Notes: generated by a model from the sequence alone, not told the origin. Positions 9,898-18,468 are shown, numbered from the stretch's first letter. The stretch: 32,244 nucleotides of DNA from Aquabacterium sp. (GCF_030652515.1 NZ_JAUSAR010000214.1:1-32244), one strand, 5' to 3'. Translations and numbers: made by a program.

Positions 9898-9916
9898 GGG
9901 GCTCAAGTTGGGCCCC
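9898..9916. repeat. Inverted repeat in the divergent promoter region
   Basis: GGGGC (9898-9902) and GCCCC (9912-9916) flank a nine-base spacer, in the 145-base gap between the divergent ABC operon and response regulator gene. Nearby are a palindrome-like TGTGCACA (9880-9887) and two copies of GAAATGC (9918 onward). Either could be an operator; none matches a site I recognise. Confidence 0.25.
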
Positions 9917-9974
9917 TGAAATGCCGAAATGCGAAATACAGCGTGGTTCAGCCACAGGATGCGGGTAATTTTTC

Positions 9975-11615
9975 ATGGCAACTCAAACTCAGTTCTCAAA
10001 CCTTCAAGCCCTGGTCATCGACGACATGTCGGTGCAGCAGACCACCTTGCGTGGCCAACTGGGCCAGCTGGGCATCACCCGGGTTGACGTGGCCGCCAAC
10101 GCGGAAGACGCCGCGCGCCAGATCAGGAGCCGCCGCTACAACCTCATCCTGTGCGACTACAACCTGAACCAGAAAACCGACGGCCAGCAATTGTTCGAGC
10201 ACCTGCGCGACACCAACCTGCTGCCGGTGGACTGCCTGTTTTTCATGGTGACGGCCGAAAGCGGCTATGCCTCGGTGGCTGCCGCGACTGAGCACCACCC
10301 GGACGCCTACCTGCTCAAGCCCATCACCGCCAGCCACATCGAAGACCGCCTGAAAGCTTTGCTTGAAAAGCGCGATGCCCTGCTGCCCATCACCCAGAAA
10401 CTGGCCAAGGAGGATCTGCTGGGCGCGGTCCAGGCCTGCGACCAGCTCCTGAAAGCCGAAAACCGCTGGACGATGGCCGCCTTGCAGATCAAGGGCAAAA
10501 CCCTGCTGCAACTGGGCAAGCACGAAGAAGCCAAGCAGACCTACCGGCAGGCCCTGGACAAGCGCGCGAACCTGGCCTGGGCGCAACTGGGCCTGGCCCG
10601 AGCGCACAAAGCGGCGGGCCAGTTCGACGAAGCCAGGCAATTGGCCCAGGACATCATCCAGACCCCCGAAGGCGCGAAAAACGTGGCCGCCTATGACGTG
10701 GTCGCCGAATCGATGGATGCCCAGGGCGATGCGCAAGGTGCCATGTGGGTCTTGCGCGATGCGGCCACCGTGGTGCCCTCCTCCCGGCGTCAACGCCTGC
10801 TGGGCGAAAGCGCTTACCGCAATGGCGACCTGGACACCGCCAAGGAATGCATGCAAAAGGTGGCCAAAGCCACCCGGGGCTCCGTGATCGCCCAGCCCCA
10901 GGACACCTTGTTGCTGGCGCAAGCCATGGTCGACATGGGCGAGACCGCCGAAGCCTTGAAGCTGCTGGCCGACGCCAACACCCTGTACCGCAACCTGCCC
11001 GAGTTTGGCAGCGTGGCCTTGGCCATCCAGGTTCAAGCGCAAGTCAAAGCTGGCACGCCAGACGAAGCCGAGAAAACACTCAAACGCGCCCGCGAAACCC
11101 TTCGCAAAGGCAAGGCCGACTTCGCCACCATCGCCCTGGCCAAGGCTGAGTTGATGGCCGGGCACGAAGAAGAAGGCTTGAAGCTGCTGGCCACCGCCGT
11201 CAGCGCGGACCACGAGAACCCCAAGACCAAGCAGTTGATCGGCAATGCCCTGCGCAACACGGGCCACGAAGACAAGATCGACCGCATCATCAACACCTCG
11301 TCGGCTGCCATGCAGACCCGCGTGCAGGATGCCCGCAAGCTGCTGCGGGACAGCAAGATGGATGAGGCCGTCGCCGCCATTGAAACCGCCGTGCGCGACT
11401 ACCCGGAAAACACCGGAGTGCTTCTGCAAGCAGCCCAGATCAATTGCATGGCCTTGCGGCTGAAGAAGGAATACAACAGCGGCATGGTTGAACGTGTACG
11501 CCTGTACCTGAACCGCCTGGAACAGCTCCTGCCAGGCAACGACCGCGTGACCATGATGAAGCGCTATTTCCGAGAGACCCTGGCCAGCATGGAACCTGCC
11601 TCGGCCCCTCACTGA
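9975..11615 (+). CDS. Response regulator: CheY-like receiver fused to TPR repeats
   Basis: 546-residue soluble protein. Residues about 8-130 form a complete receiver domain: acidic pair D16-D17 in VIDDMSVQQTTLR, phospho-acceptor D61 in ILCDYNL, Thr93 in MVTAES and Lys115 in LLKPIT. The rest is a long alpha-helical array of TPR-like repeats (ALQIKGKTLLQLGKHEEAKQ, WAQLGLARAHKAAGQFDEAR and others) with no DNA-binding or enzymatic output domain. It therefore probably signals through phosphorylation-dependent protein-protein contacts. A histidine kinase gene begins 16 bases after its stop, most likely its cognate partner. The target of the pair is unknown. The start ATG lacks a clear ribosome site but is right for the receiver domain. 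Confidence 0.92.
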   Translation: MATQTQFSNLQALVIDDMSVQQTTLRGQLGQLGITRVDVAANAEDAARQIRSRRYNLILCDYNLNQKTDGQQLFEHLRDTNLLPVDCLFFMVTAESGYASVAAATEHHPDAYLLKPITASHIEDRLKALLEKRDALLPITQKLAKEDLLGAVQACDQLLKAENRWTMAALQIKGKTLLQLGKHEEAKQTYRQALDKRANLAWAQLGLARAHKAAGQFDEARQLAQDIIQTPEGAKNVAAYDVVAESMDAQGDAQGAMWVLRDAATVVPSSRRQRLLGESAYRNGDLDTAKECMQKVAKATRGSVIAQPQDTLLLAQAMVDMGETAEALKLLADANTLYRNLPEFGSVALAIQVQAQVKAGTPDEAEKTLKRARETLRKGKADFATIALAKAELMAGHEEEGLKLLATAVSADHENPKTKQLIGNALRNTGHEDKIDRIINTSSAAMQTRVQDARKLLRDSKMDEAVAAIETAVRDYPENTGVLLQAAQINCMALRLKKEYNSGMVERVRLYLNRLEQLLPGNDRVTMMKRYFRETLASMEPASAPH

Positions 11616-11631
11616 GCCTGAGCACGACACC

Positions 11632-12255
11632 ATGGAAACCGCCTCCTTTGCCCTCATCGCCCACGATTTGAAGAATGCACTGGGCACCCTTGAAAGTGAA
11701 CTGGAAGCCCTGATCGACCAGCCGGACCCCGGCCTGGCCCAAAGTGCCTATGTGCACTGCACCGAGTTGCGCAGGCAATTCGTTCAGTTCCTGACCGTGT
11801 ATGGCGCGGGCGATGGCCTGAAGGTGCACAGCGAGGACGAGTCGCCGCTCGACATGCTGAAGTCGCTGCAGCACACGGCCGCGCTCAAGCGCCTGATCAC
11901 GCCAGGCACCTCAAAAGTAACTTTGACCGATGGCGGCAACGGCATGCCTTCGTTCTGGTACCTGGACCGGCGGCTGGTGTACATGGCGCTGGAAGCCGCG
12001 CTTCACAACGCCATCAGATTCAGCCGGCAACAGGTGGTCATGGGCGCCCGCGAGCAGGATGGCTACCTGGTGCTGAGCATCGACGACGATGGCCCCGGCC
12101 TGGGCGCCATCGACCCCTCCGACCAATCCACCGGCCTGGGCACAGCCTTGTGCGAGGCTGTGGCCAAGGCCCACCGCTGCGGTGACCGTGAGGGGCGGGT
12201 CGCGCTGGTCAACCGCCCGGAAGGCGGCGCCAGCTTCGAGCTCTGGCTGCCCTGA
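11632..12255 (+). CDS. Small soluble histidine kinase (HATPase_c), partner of the RR-TPR protein
   Basis: 207 residues with no transmembrane segment and no sensor domain. A minimal H-box near the N-terminus, FALIAHDLKNALG (His11), is followed by a helical pair that probably dimerises, and then an HATPase_c domain: N-box LEAALHNAIRFS (Asn126), G1 DDDGPGLG (152-158), G2 STGLGTALC and the final GGASFELWLP strand. It is about half the size of typical kinases, so it must receive its signal by protein contact or act as a phosphatase or relay. It is co-transcribed with the receiver-TPR gene. Kinase activity is inferred from motifs only. Confidence 0.87.
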   Translation: METASFALIAHDLKNALGTLESELEALIDQPDPGLAQSAYVHCTELRRQFVQFLTVYGAGDGLKVHSEDESPLDMLKSLQHTAALKRLITPGTSKVTLTDGGNGMPSFWYLDRRLVYMALEAALHNAIRFSRQQVVMGAREQDGYLVLSIDDDGPGLGAIDPSDQSTGLGTALCEAVAKAHRCGDREGRVALVNRPEGGASFELWLP

Positions 12256-12265
12256 GCCCGCCATC

Positions 12266-12284
12266 AAGGCTGAGGATCAGCCTT
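12266..12284. terminator. Inverted repeat between convergent genes
   Basis: AAGGCTGA (12266-12273) and TCAGCCTT (12277-12284) form a perfect 8-bp stem with a three-base loop, lying between the kinase stop and the decarboxylase stop codon (12277-12279), which is part of the stem. It is suited to act on both strands, but T-runs are lacking, so termination efficiency is doubtful. Confidence 0.4.
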
Positions 12285-14547
12285 CGTCCTTGACGCAATC
12301 GACGTAATAGCAGAGCTCGCCCGCTTCATTGGGCTGGGCCACCAGGCCGTGCACGTCGGTGGTGAAGCCAGGGAACATGCGGTTGAAATCGCGGGCGAAA
12401 CGCAGGTAGTCCACGATCTTCTTGTTGAAGCGCTCACCGGGGATCAGCAAGGGGATGCCGGGCGGGTAAGGCGTCAGCAAGGCGGTCGTCACACGGCCTT
12501 CCAGCTGTTCGATCTCGACGCGCTCGGTCTTGCGGTGCGCGATGTAGGCGTAGGCCTCGCTGGGCTTCATCGCAGGCTGCAGGTCCGAGAGGTACATCTC
12601 GGTCGTCAGGCGCGCGATGTCGCTCTTGGCGTACATCTGGTGGATGCGCTGGCACAGGTCGCTCAGGCCCACGCGCTCGTAGATCGGGAACTTGGCGCAG
12701 AACTCGGGCAGCACACGCCACATGGGCTGGTTCTTGTCGTAGTCGTCCTTGAACTGCTGCAAGGCGGTCAGCAGCGTGTTCCAGCGGCCCTTGGTGATGC
12801 CGATGGTGAACATGATGAAGAACGAGTACAAGCCCGTCTTCTCGACCACCACGCCGTGCTCGGCCAGGTACTTGGTGACGATGCTGGCGGGGATGCCGGT
12901 CTTGGCGAACTTGCCCGACACATCCAGGCCAGGGTTGACGATGGTCGACTTGATCGGGTCGAGCATATTGAAACCATCGGCCAGGTCGCCAAAGCCGTGC
13001 CACTTGTCGTTGCCCTTGAGCATCCAGTCGTCGGGCGAGCCCACATCGTCCTTGGTGAGCTTGTCCGGGCCCCAGACCTTGAACCACCAGTCCTTGCCGA
13101 ACTCCTTGTCCACCTTGCGCATGGCGCGGCGGAAGTCCAGCGCTTCTTTCAGGCTTTCTTCCACCAGCGCTGTGCCGCCGGGCGGCTCCATCATGGCAGC
13201 GGCCACATCGCACGAAGCAATGATGGCGTACTGCGGGCTGGTGGAGGTGTGCATCAGGTAGGCTTCATTGAAGAGGTGCGTGTCCAGCTTGGTGTTCTGC
13301 GCGTCTTGCACCAGCACCTGCGAAGCCTGGCTGATGCCGGCCAGCAGCTTGTGCGTGGACTGCGTGGCGTAGACCACCGCCTGCTTGGGGCGCACGCGGT
13401 CCTTGCCCATGGCATGGAACTCGCCATAGAAGTTGTGGAAGGCGGCGTGCGGCAACCAGGCTTCGTCGAAGTGGATGTTGTCGATCCAGCCGTCGAGCAT
13501 GCCCTTGATGGTTTCGGTGTTGTAGAGCACGCCGTCATACGTGCTCTGCGTGATCGTCAGGATGCGCGGCTTGACCTTCTTCGGGTCCACGCCCTTGAGC
13601 AGCGGGTGGGCCTTGATCTTCTTCTCGATCGAGGCGCGCGTGAACTCGCTTTGCGGGATCGGGCCAATCAGGCCGAAGTGGTTGCGCGTGGGGGTCAGGA
13701 ACACGGGGATGGCCCCGGTCATGATGATCGCGTGCAGGATGGACTTGTGGCAGTTGCGGTCCACCAGGACCACATCGCCCGGGGCCACCGTGTGGTGCCA
13801 CACCATCTTGTTGGAGGTGGATGTGCCGTTGGTGACAAAGAAGCAGTGGTCGGCGTTGAAGATGCGCGCGGCATTGCGCTCGGAGGCGGCCACGGGGCCG
13901 GTGTGGTCCAGCAACTGGCCCAACTCTTCCACCGCGTTGCACACATCGGCGCGCAGCATGTTCTCGCCATAGAACTGGTGGAACATCTGGCCCACCGGGC
14001 TCTTCAGAAATGCCACGCCACCCGAGTGGCCAGGGCAGTGCCAGGAGTAGGAGCCATCTTGCGCATAGTCCATCAGCGCCTTGAAGAATGGCGGCGCCAG
14101 CGAATCCAGGTAGCTTTTAGCCTCACGGATCACGTGGCGCGCCAGGAACTCGGGCGTCTCCTCGAACATGTGGATGAAGCCGTGCAGCTCACGCAGGATG
14201 TCGTTGGGGATGTGCTGCGACGTGCGCGTCTCGCCATACAGGTAGATGGGGATGTCGGCGTTCTTGAAGCGGATCTCGCTGACGAAAGCCCGCAAGACCT
14301 TGAGGGCCGAATCAACCTCGCCCTTGGAGCCAGCGCCAAACTCTTCGTCGTCGATCGACAGGATGAAGGCGCTGGCCCGGCTTTGCTGCTGCGCAAATTG
14401 CGACAGGTCGCCGTAGTTGGTCACGCCCAAGACTTCGAAACCCTCTTTCACGATGGCGTCGGCCAGGGCGCGGATGCCCAGACCCGAGGTGTTTTCGGAG
14501 CGGAAGTCTTCGTCGATGATGACGATGGGAAAACGGAAACGCAGCAT
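12277..14547 (-). CDS. Arginine/lysine/ornithine decarboxylase, biodegradative AdiA-like (PLP)
   Basis: 756 residues from the ATG at 14547, which follows an AGGGG site and gives the family N-terminus MLRFRFPIVIIDEDF. Domains: N-terminal flavodoxin-like wing (about 1-130), the PLP fold-type I core with WHCPGHSGG, NGTSTSNK, DRNCHKS, HFDEAWLPHAAF and the Schiff-base lysine K400 in QSTHKLLAGISQAS, then the C-terminal domain (YPPGIPLLIPGE). These enzymes decarboxylate basic amino acids to polyamines or agmatine, consuming a proton, for acid tolerance or polyamine supply. HFDEAW and ATQSTHKLL resemble the arginine enzyme AdiA more than CadA (HFDSAW), but the substrate cannot be settled by eye. No amino acid/amine antiporter gene is adjacent. 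Confidence 0.93.
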   Translation of the reverse strand: MLRFRFPIVIIDEDFRSENTSGLGIRALADAIVKEGFEVLGVTNYGDLSQFAQQQSRASAFILSIDDEEFGAGSKGEVDSALKVLRAFVSEIRFKNADIPIYLYGETRTSQHIPNDILRELHGFIHMFEETPEFLARHVIREAKSYLDSLAPPFFKALMDYAQDGSYSWHCPGHSGGVAFLKSPVGQMFHQFYGENMLRADVCNAVEELGQLLDHTGPVAASERNAARIFNADHCFFVTNGTSTSNKMVWHHTVAPGDVVLVDRNCHKSILHAIIMTGAIPVFLTPTRNHFGLIGPIPQSEFTRASIEKKIKAHPLLKGVDPKKVKPRILTITQSTYDGVLYNTETIKGMLDGWIDNIHFDEAWLPHAAFHNFYGEFHAMGKDRVRPKQAVVYATQSTHKLLAGISQASQVLVQDAQNTKLDTHLFNEAYLMHTSTSPQYAIIASCDVAAAMMEPPGGTALVEESLKEALDFRRAMRKVDKEFGKDWWFKVWGPDKLTKDDVGSPDDWMLKGNDKWHGFGDLADGFNMLDPIKSTIVNPGLDVSGKFAKTGIPASIVTKYLAEHGVVVEKTGLYSFFIMFTIGITKGRWNTLLTALQQFKDDYDKNQPMWRVLPEFCAKFPIYERVGLSDLCQRIHQMYAKSDIARLTTEMYLSDLQPAMKPSEAYAYIAHRKTERVEIEQLEGRVTTALLTPYPPGIPLLIPGERFNKKIVDYLRFARDFNRMFPGFTTDVHGLVAQPNEAGELCYYVDCVKDEG

Positions 14548-14663
14548 GGCCAAAACCCCTGTGGGCAAAGTCGGGCGGGCGCCCGGAAAACGCGAAAGCG
14601 CGAAGTGTAGGACTTCTGTGGGCACTGTGGATGACAGTCGCATGAAAACCGACGCTGGCGCCG

Positions 14664-14669
14664 TACACT
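14664..14669 (+). promoter_or_regulatory. Candidate -10 box of the nfeD operon (possibly leaderless)
   Basis: TACACT ends six bases before the NfeD ATG at 14676, and there is no Shine-Dalgarno sequence. If used, transcription would begin at or next to the start codon. No convincing -35 box is seen at the usual distance. Confidence 0.4.
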
Positions 14670-14675
14670 GCGCCC

Positions 14676-15107
14676 ATGAGCGACACAACCTTGTGGTGGA
14701 TTGCGGCCGGCGTGATCGTCGGGCTGGAATTGTTGACTGGCACGTTTTACCTGCTGATGCTCGCCCTGGGCGCGGCCGCAGCGGCGATCAGTGCCCAGAT
14801 GGGCCACCCCCTGTCCACCCAGATGCTGATTGCCGGGGTGGTGGGTGGTGTGGCTGCTCTGGGCTGGCACCTCAAGCGGCAACGCAGCAAGGACCACGCC
14901 CAAAGCGAAGGCCGCGCCAACCCGGACCTGCACCTGGACCTGGGCCAGACCGTGGAAGTGGCGCAATGGTCGGCCGACGGGCGCACCCGCGTGCACTACC
15001 GTGGCGCCGACTGGGATGCCCGCTACCTGGGGGCGCCACCAGCCCAGACTGGCCCACACCGCATCCAAGCGGTTGAAGGCAACACCCTCGTCCTCGCCAA
15101 GATCTGA
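14676..15107 (+). CDS. NfeD-like membrane protein (short form)
   Basis: 143 residues: two or three hydrophobic segments (WWIAAGVIVGLELLTGTFYL, MLALGAAAAAISAQ, MLIAGVVGGVAALGW) followed by a soluble C-terminal OB-fold-like domain (about 85-143; GQTVEVAQWSADGRTRVHYRGADWDARY). This is the short NfeD form lacking the protease part. NfeD proteins are typically encoded next to SPFH/stomatin proteins and bind them in membrane microdomains; here the SPFH gene starts 21 bases downstream, as expected. The exact physiological role is unknown. Confidence 0.9.
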   Translation: MSDTTLWWIAAGVIVGLELLTGTFYLLMLALGAAAAAISAQMGHPLSTQMLIAGVVGGVAALGWHLKRQRSKDHAQSEGRANPDLHLDLGQTVEVAQWSADGRTRVHYRGADWDARYLGAPPAQTGPHRIQAVEGNTLVLAKI

Positions 15108-15128
15108 CAACCCTGAAAGCCCGCGCAC

Positions 15129-16037
15129 ATGGAATTCGCCCTCGTCATCCTGGTCCTGGCCGTGATCTTCGTCGCCAAATCGGTCAAGGTGGTTCCCCAG
15201 CAAAACGCCTGGGTGCTGGAGCGCCTGGGCAAGTACCACGCCACGCTCACGCCTGGCCTGAACGTGGTGTTGCCTTTCGTCGACGTGGTGGGCTACAAGC
15301 ACTCGCTCAAGGAAATCGCGCTGGACGTGCCCAGCCAGGTCTGCATCACCAAGGACAACACGCAGTTGCAGGTGGACGGCATCCTGTATTTCCAGGTGAC
15401 CGACCCGATGCGGGCCAGTTATGGTGCTTCCAACTACGTGGTGGCCATCACCCAGCTGGCGCAAACCACCTTGCGCTCGGTCGTCGGCCGCATGGAACTG
15501 GACAAGACCTTTGAAGAGCGTGCCGTGATCAACACCGCCGTGGTCAATGCGCTGGACGAAGCCGCCTTGAACTGGGGCGTGAAAGTCTTGCGCTATGAAA
15601 TCAAAGACCTGACACCGCCCGTCGAGATCCTGCGCAGCATGCAGGCCCAGATCACGGCCGAACGTGAGAAACGCGCCCTGATCGCGGCTTCCGAGGGGCG
15701 CCGTCAGGAGCAGATCAACATCGCCACGGGCGAGCGCGAAGCCTTCATCGCCCGGTCCGAGGGCGAAAAACAAGCCGAGATCAACAAAGCCCAGGGTGAG
15801 GCCGCCGCCATCACCGCGGTGGCCGATGCCACCGCCGACGCGATCCGCAAGATCGCCGCCGCCATCCAGCAGCCCGGTGGACAGGATGCCGTGAACCTGA
15901 AAGTGGCCGAAAAGGCCGTCGAGGCGTATGCCCAATTGGCCCAGAAGAACAACACGATGATTGTTCCAGGCAACATGAGCGAGGTCTCGGCCCTCATCGG
16001 CACGGCGATGACCTTGATGAAACGCACCCCTTCCTGA
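15129..16037 (+). CDS. SPFH/Band 7 stomatin-like protein (slipin/QmcA type)
   Basis: 302 residues. A single N-terminal membrane segment (FALVILVLAVIFVAKSV) is followed by the SPFH domain (about 20-190): VVPQQNAWVLERLGKYHATL, PFVDVVGYKHSLKE, QVCITKDNTQLQVDGILYFQ, and the conserved NWGVKVLRYEIKDLTPP. A charged coiled coil rich in Ala/Glu follows (AEREKRALIAASEGRRQEQI, EGEKQAEINKAQGEAAA), and then a C-terminal helix. Stomatins form large membrane-bound rings and often modulate proteases. The neighbour pair with NfeD supports the family. It has the length and architecture of bacterial paraslipins. Confidence 0.94.
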   Translation: MEFALVILVLAVIFVAKSVKVVPQQNAWVLERLGKYHATLTPGLNVVLPFVDVVGYKHSLKEIALDVPSQVCITKDNTQLQVDGILYFQVTDPMRASYGASNYVVAITQLAQTTLRSVVGRMELDKTFEERAVINTAVVNALDEAALNWGVKVLRYEIKDLTPPVEILRSMQAQITAEREKRALIAASEGRRQEQINIATGEREAFIARSEGEKQAEINKAQGEAAAITAVADATADAIRKIAAAIQQPGGQDAVNLKVAEKAVEAYAQLAQKNNTMIVPGNMSEVSALIGTAMTLMKRTPS

Positions 16038-16043
16038 ACAACC

Positions 16044-16442
16044 ATGGCCATCGACATCGCCAGCGCCCGCAACGTGCTGGGTGGTCCCTTGCGGGGCTGC
16101 TCTTACGCGCCCGTGACCGGTTTTTTCCGGGATGGTTGCTGCCGCACCCGCCGGGATGATGTCGGCCTGCACGTGGTCTGCGGCAAGATGACGGCCGAGT
16201 TCCTGGCGTTTTCAAAGGCGCAGGGCAATGATTTGAGCACCCCCATCCCCGAGGCGCGCTTCCCGGGATTGAAACCCGGTGATCGGTGGTGCTTGTGTGC
16301 CAGCCGCTGGCTGGAGGCCTGGCAAGCCGGCGTGGCACCACCGGTGGTGCTCGAATCAACCCATGAACAGGCCCTGGAGGTGATCCCGCTGGAGGCCCTC
16401 ACCGCCCATGCCCTGGCATCGACACGGCCGCTGGACGAATAG
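16044..16442 (+). CDS. DUF2237 family protein, six conserved cysteines
   Basis: 132 residues starting six bases after the SPFH stop. It matches the DUF2237 pattern throughout: NVLGGPLRGCSYAPVTGFFR, DGCC, GLHVVCGKMTAEFL, FPGLKPGDRWCLCASRW and GVAPPVVLESTHEQALEVI. Cysteines at about 19, 32, 33, 46, 83 and 85 and a histidine near 107 are candidates for metal binding or disulfide formation. No function is established to my knowledge. Its position suggests co-transcription with nfeD and the SPFH gene, but this link may be local. The gene converges on the GGDEF gene with only four bases between the stop codons and no terminator. Confidence 0.88.
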   Translation: MAIDIASARNVLGGPLRGCSYAPVTGFFRDGCCRTRRDDVGLHVVCGKMTAEFLAFSKAQGNDLSTPIPEARFPGLKPGDRWCLCASRWLEAWQAGVAPPVVLESTHEQALEVIPLEALTAHALASTRPLDE

Positions 16443-16446
16443 CGCC

Positions 16447-18468
16447 TCAGCTTCGTTTGACATTTTCCAGTGGGTCAAGCTCACCCAGGTCCGTCACCAC
16501 CGCCAGCCCGGTTTTGCTGGACACGCGCACCTGGTTGCGCCCCATGCGCTTGGCCTGGTACAGCGCCTCATCGGCCCAACGGATCAGTGTTTCGGAATTG
16601 CCCCCGGTGGCCTGAGCCACCCCCGCTGATATGGTCACCTTGGGCATCAGCACGCCGTCGTGGTGCACCTCCAGGTTCTCAATCGCCTGGCGGATCTGCT
16701 CCATGCGCAGCATGGCGTCGGCTTGCTCGCAACCTGGCAGCACCAGCGCCATCTCTTCGCCACCATAACGGCAAGCAATGTCATAGCCGCGGATGCATTC
16801 AAGCAACACGCCCGCGACGGCCTTCAGGACCACATCGCCCGCATCATGGCCACGGCTGTCGTTGAACTGCTTGAAGTGGTCGATGTCGATCATGGCCAGT
16901 GAGACCACGCCATGGTCACGGCGCACGCGCTGCAACTCGTTGCCCAGGCATTCGTCCATGAAGCGGCGGTTGTGCAAGCCCGTCAATGAATCGGTCATGG
17001 CCTGGTCGTGCAGGGAATTGCGCAACATCAGATTGCTCAAGGCCAGCTTCAGCGTTTCGGCAAACCGCACGGCACGGGCCTGCACCTCGGCCATGCGCTC
17101 ATCGTTCACCCTGAACTGCTGGCTGAACAGGTGCAAAGCGCCCACCGTTTCACCGTGGGCCACCATGGGCACGCACAGGTAGGGATGGAGGTCTTCGCGG
17201 GGAATGCTCTTCAGGTGCACGCAGCACACGCCATGGTCATGGCCGCTGAACGCGTGGGGCTTGCCACGCCGCATTCCCCAGCAATCGCGGGCCAGGAAGT
17301 GCTGCTCAGCCTGCGAAGGCGTGCGCCCCCAGGAGGCGCCGATCTGCAACTGGTGCCCGCCCGGCTGGGTGGCCGCCAACCAGCCCGACCAACCGGGGAA
17401 CAATCGCTCGCAGGCCTGCCGAATGATGCTGAAGGCTTCTTCCAGGTTGTCGGCGGCGTGCAGCATGTCGCTGGCCTCTTGCACCACCACGCCTTCGTCT
17501 TGCGCAGCGCGCAGCTCTTGCACCATTTCGTGCAGGCGCTGGCGTTGCACGGCGGCTTCCAGCTCGGCCTGCTTGCGCGCGTCGATGTCGATGAAATAGC
17601 CGCGCCGCTCCGAGTGCGAGCGGTCGATGGTGCTGTTGTACAAGTGCCAACGATAAGTGCCATCGGCCATGCGCAGCCGGGCCTCGAACTCCACTTCAAG
17701 CTCATCCGGGCTGTTCATGGCCTGCACGAAGCGATCTTTCAGCAAGCGCGAATCGTCGGGGTGGACGATGGACATGGTGTTGGACAGGCTGGTCAAGGCC
17801 GCAGGCTCGTAACCCCACAGCTTGCGCACATTGGTGGACACGTAAACGAATTTGGAGGTGCCATGCGCGTATTGCGCACGGATCATGACCACAGGCCCAG
17901 TGGCGAACATCTCGCGCTCTTCGTGCAGCGCCAGACGCATCAGCCAGCTTTGGTGAACGTCAATCAGGCTGCCATGCACCTTGGTGGGCTGCCCCTGCTC
18001 ATCGCGTGCAACGATGCGGGCCTTGCACAAGACCCAGCGCCAATCGTCGCCCGAAACCTTGAAGCGAAAGCGCAATTCGTAGCGCGGCGAGACCCCATCG
18101 AGGTAGTCCTTCAACTGCGAGCAGGCCTGCTCGACCTCATCCGGGTGGATCAGCTCACGCCACTGATGCTGGCTGAACAGGCGGGACTCGACACCGGCCT
18201 CGGGCGAGGTCTGAGGCAGACGCCCATCCACCCTCACCTGGCCTGACTTGATGTCCACCTCAAAGAAGCTGACATCAGCCGTTTCGAAAATGAACTGCCG
18301 TTTGGCTTCGCTCTGTGCAAGCAAGGCTTGCACGCCCTGAGAAAGGTCATCCGCACGCTGGCGTTGATGCCGCATGGCACGCCAGGCCAGTGTGTGACCG
18401 AGCGCCCCCCCCCAAACCAGCAGAAGCAAGGCCCCCAGTGTCCAAATGAATGATTCAGATCCCAACAA
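16447..18468 (-). CDS. Diguanylate cyclase: TM-PAS-PAS-GAF-GGDEF
   Basis: 673 residues. N-terminal membrane anchor (residues 8-27), PAS domain 1 (about 55-170, ending VHGSLIDVHQ), PAS domain 2 (about 190-300, with YRWHLYNSTIDRSHSERRGY), GAF domain (about 330-480) and GGDEF domain (about 490-650). The active-site loop reads RYGGEEM (GGEEM at 569-573, a last-position variant of GGEEF), and RGYD (560-563), five residues before it, matches the inhibitory I-site RxxD. It should make c-di-GMP from two GTP under feedback control. The start is a TTG (18468, or 18465), preceded by GGGAGAGAAGG; no ATG fits before the membrane segment. The GAF domain has a Cys/His-rich stretch (CWGMRRGKPH, GHDHGVCCVH). 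Confidence 0.92.
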   Translation of the reverse strand: MLGSESFIWTLGALLLLVWGGALGHTLAWRAMRHQRQRADDLSQGVQALLAQSEAKRQFIFETADVSFFEVDIKSGQVRVDGRLPQTSPEAGVESRLFSQHQWRELIHPDEVEQACSQLKDYLDGVSPRYELRFRFKVSGDDWRWVLCKARIVARDEQGQPTKVHGSLIDVHQSWLMRLALHEEREMFATGPVVMIRAQYAHGTSKFVYVSTNVRKLWGYEPAALTSLSNTMSIVHPDDSRLLKDRFVQAMNSPDELEVEFEARLRMADGTYRWHLYNSTIDRSHSERRGYFIDIDARKQAELEAAVQRQRLHEMVQELRAAQDEGVVVQEASDMLHAADNLEEAFSIIRQACERLFPGWSGWLAATQPGGHQLQIGASWGRTPSQAEQHFLARDCWGMRRGKPHAFSGHDHGVCCVHLKSIPREDLHPYLCVPMVAHGETVGALHLFSQQFRVNDERMAEVQARAVRFAETLKLALSNLMLRNSLHDQAMTDSLTGLHNRRFMDECLGNELQRVRRDHGVVSLAMIDIDHFKQFNDSRGHDAGDVVLKAVAGVLLECIRGYDIACRYGGEEMALVLPGCEQADAMLRMEQIRQAIENLEVHHDGVLMPKVTISAGVAQATGGNSETLIRWADEALYQAKRMGRNQVRVSSKTGLAVVTDLGELDPLENVKRS

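Noticed and set aside
9996..11687. 563-codon minus-strand frame opposite the response regulator gene
   Set aside because: Shadow of the TPR coding sequence, which has clear repeats and a full receiver domain.
12349..14610. 753-codon plus-strand frame opposite the decarboxylase
   Set aside because: The decarboxylase on the minus strand has complete motifs; the opposite frame is His/Val/Gln-rich with no recognisable domain.
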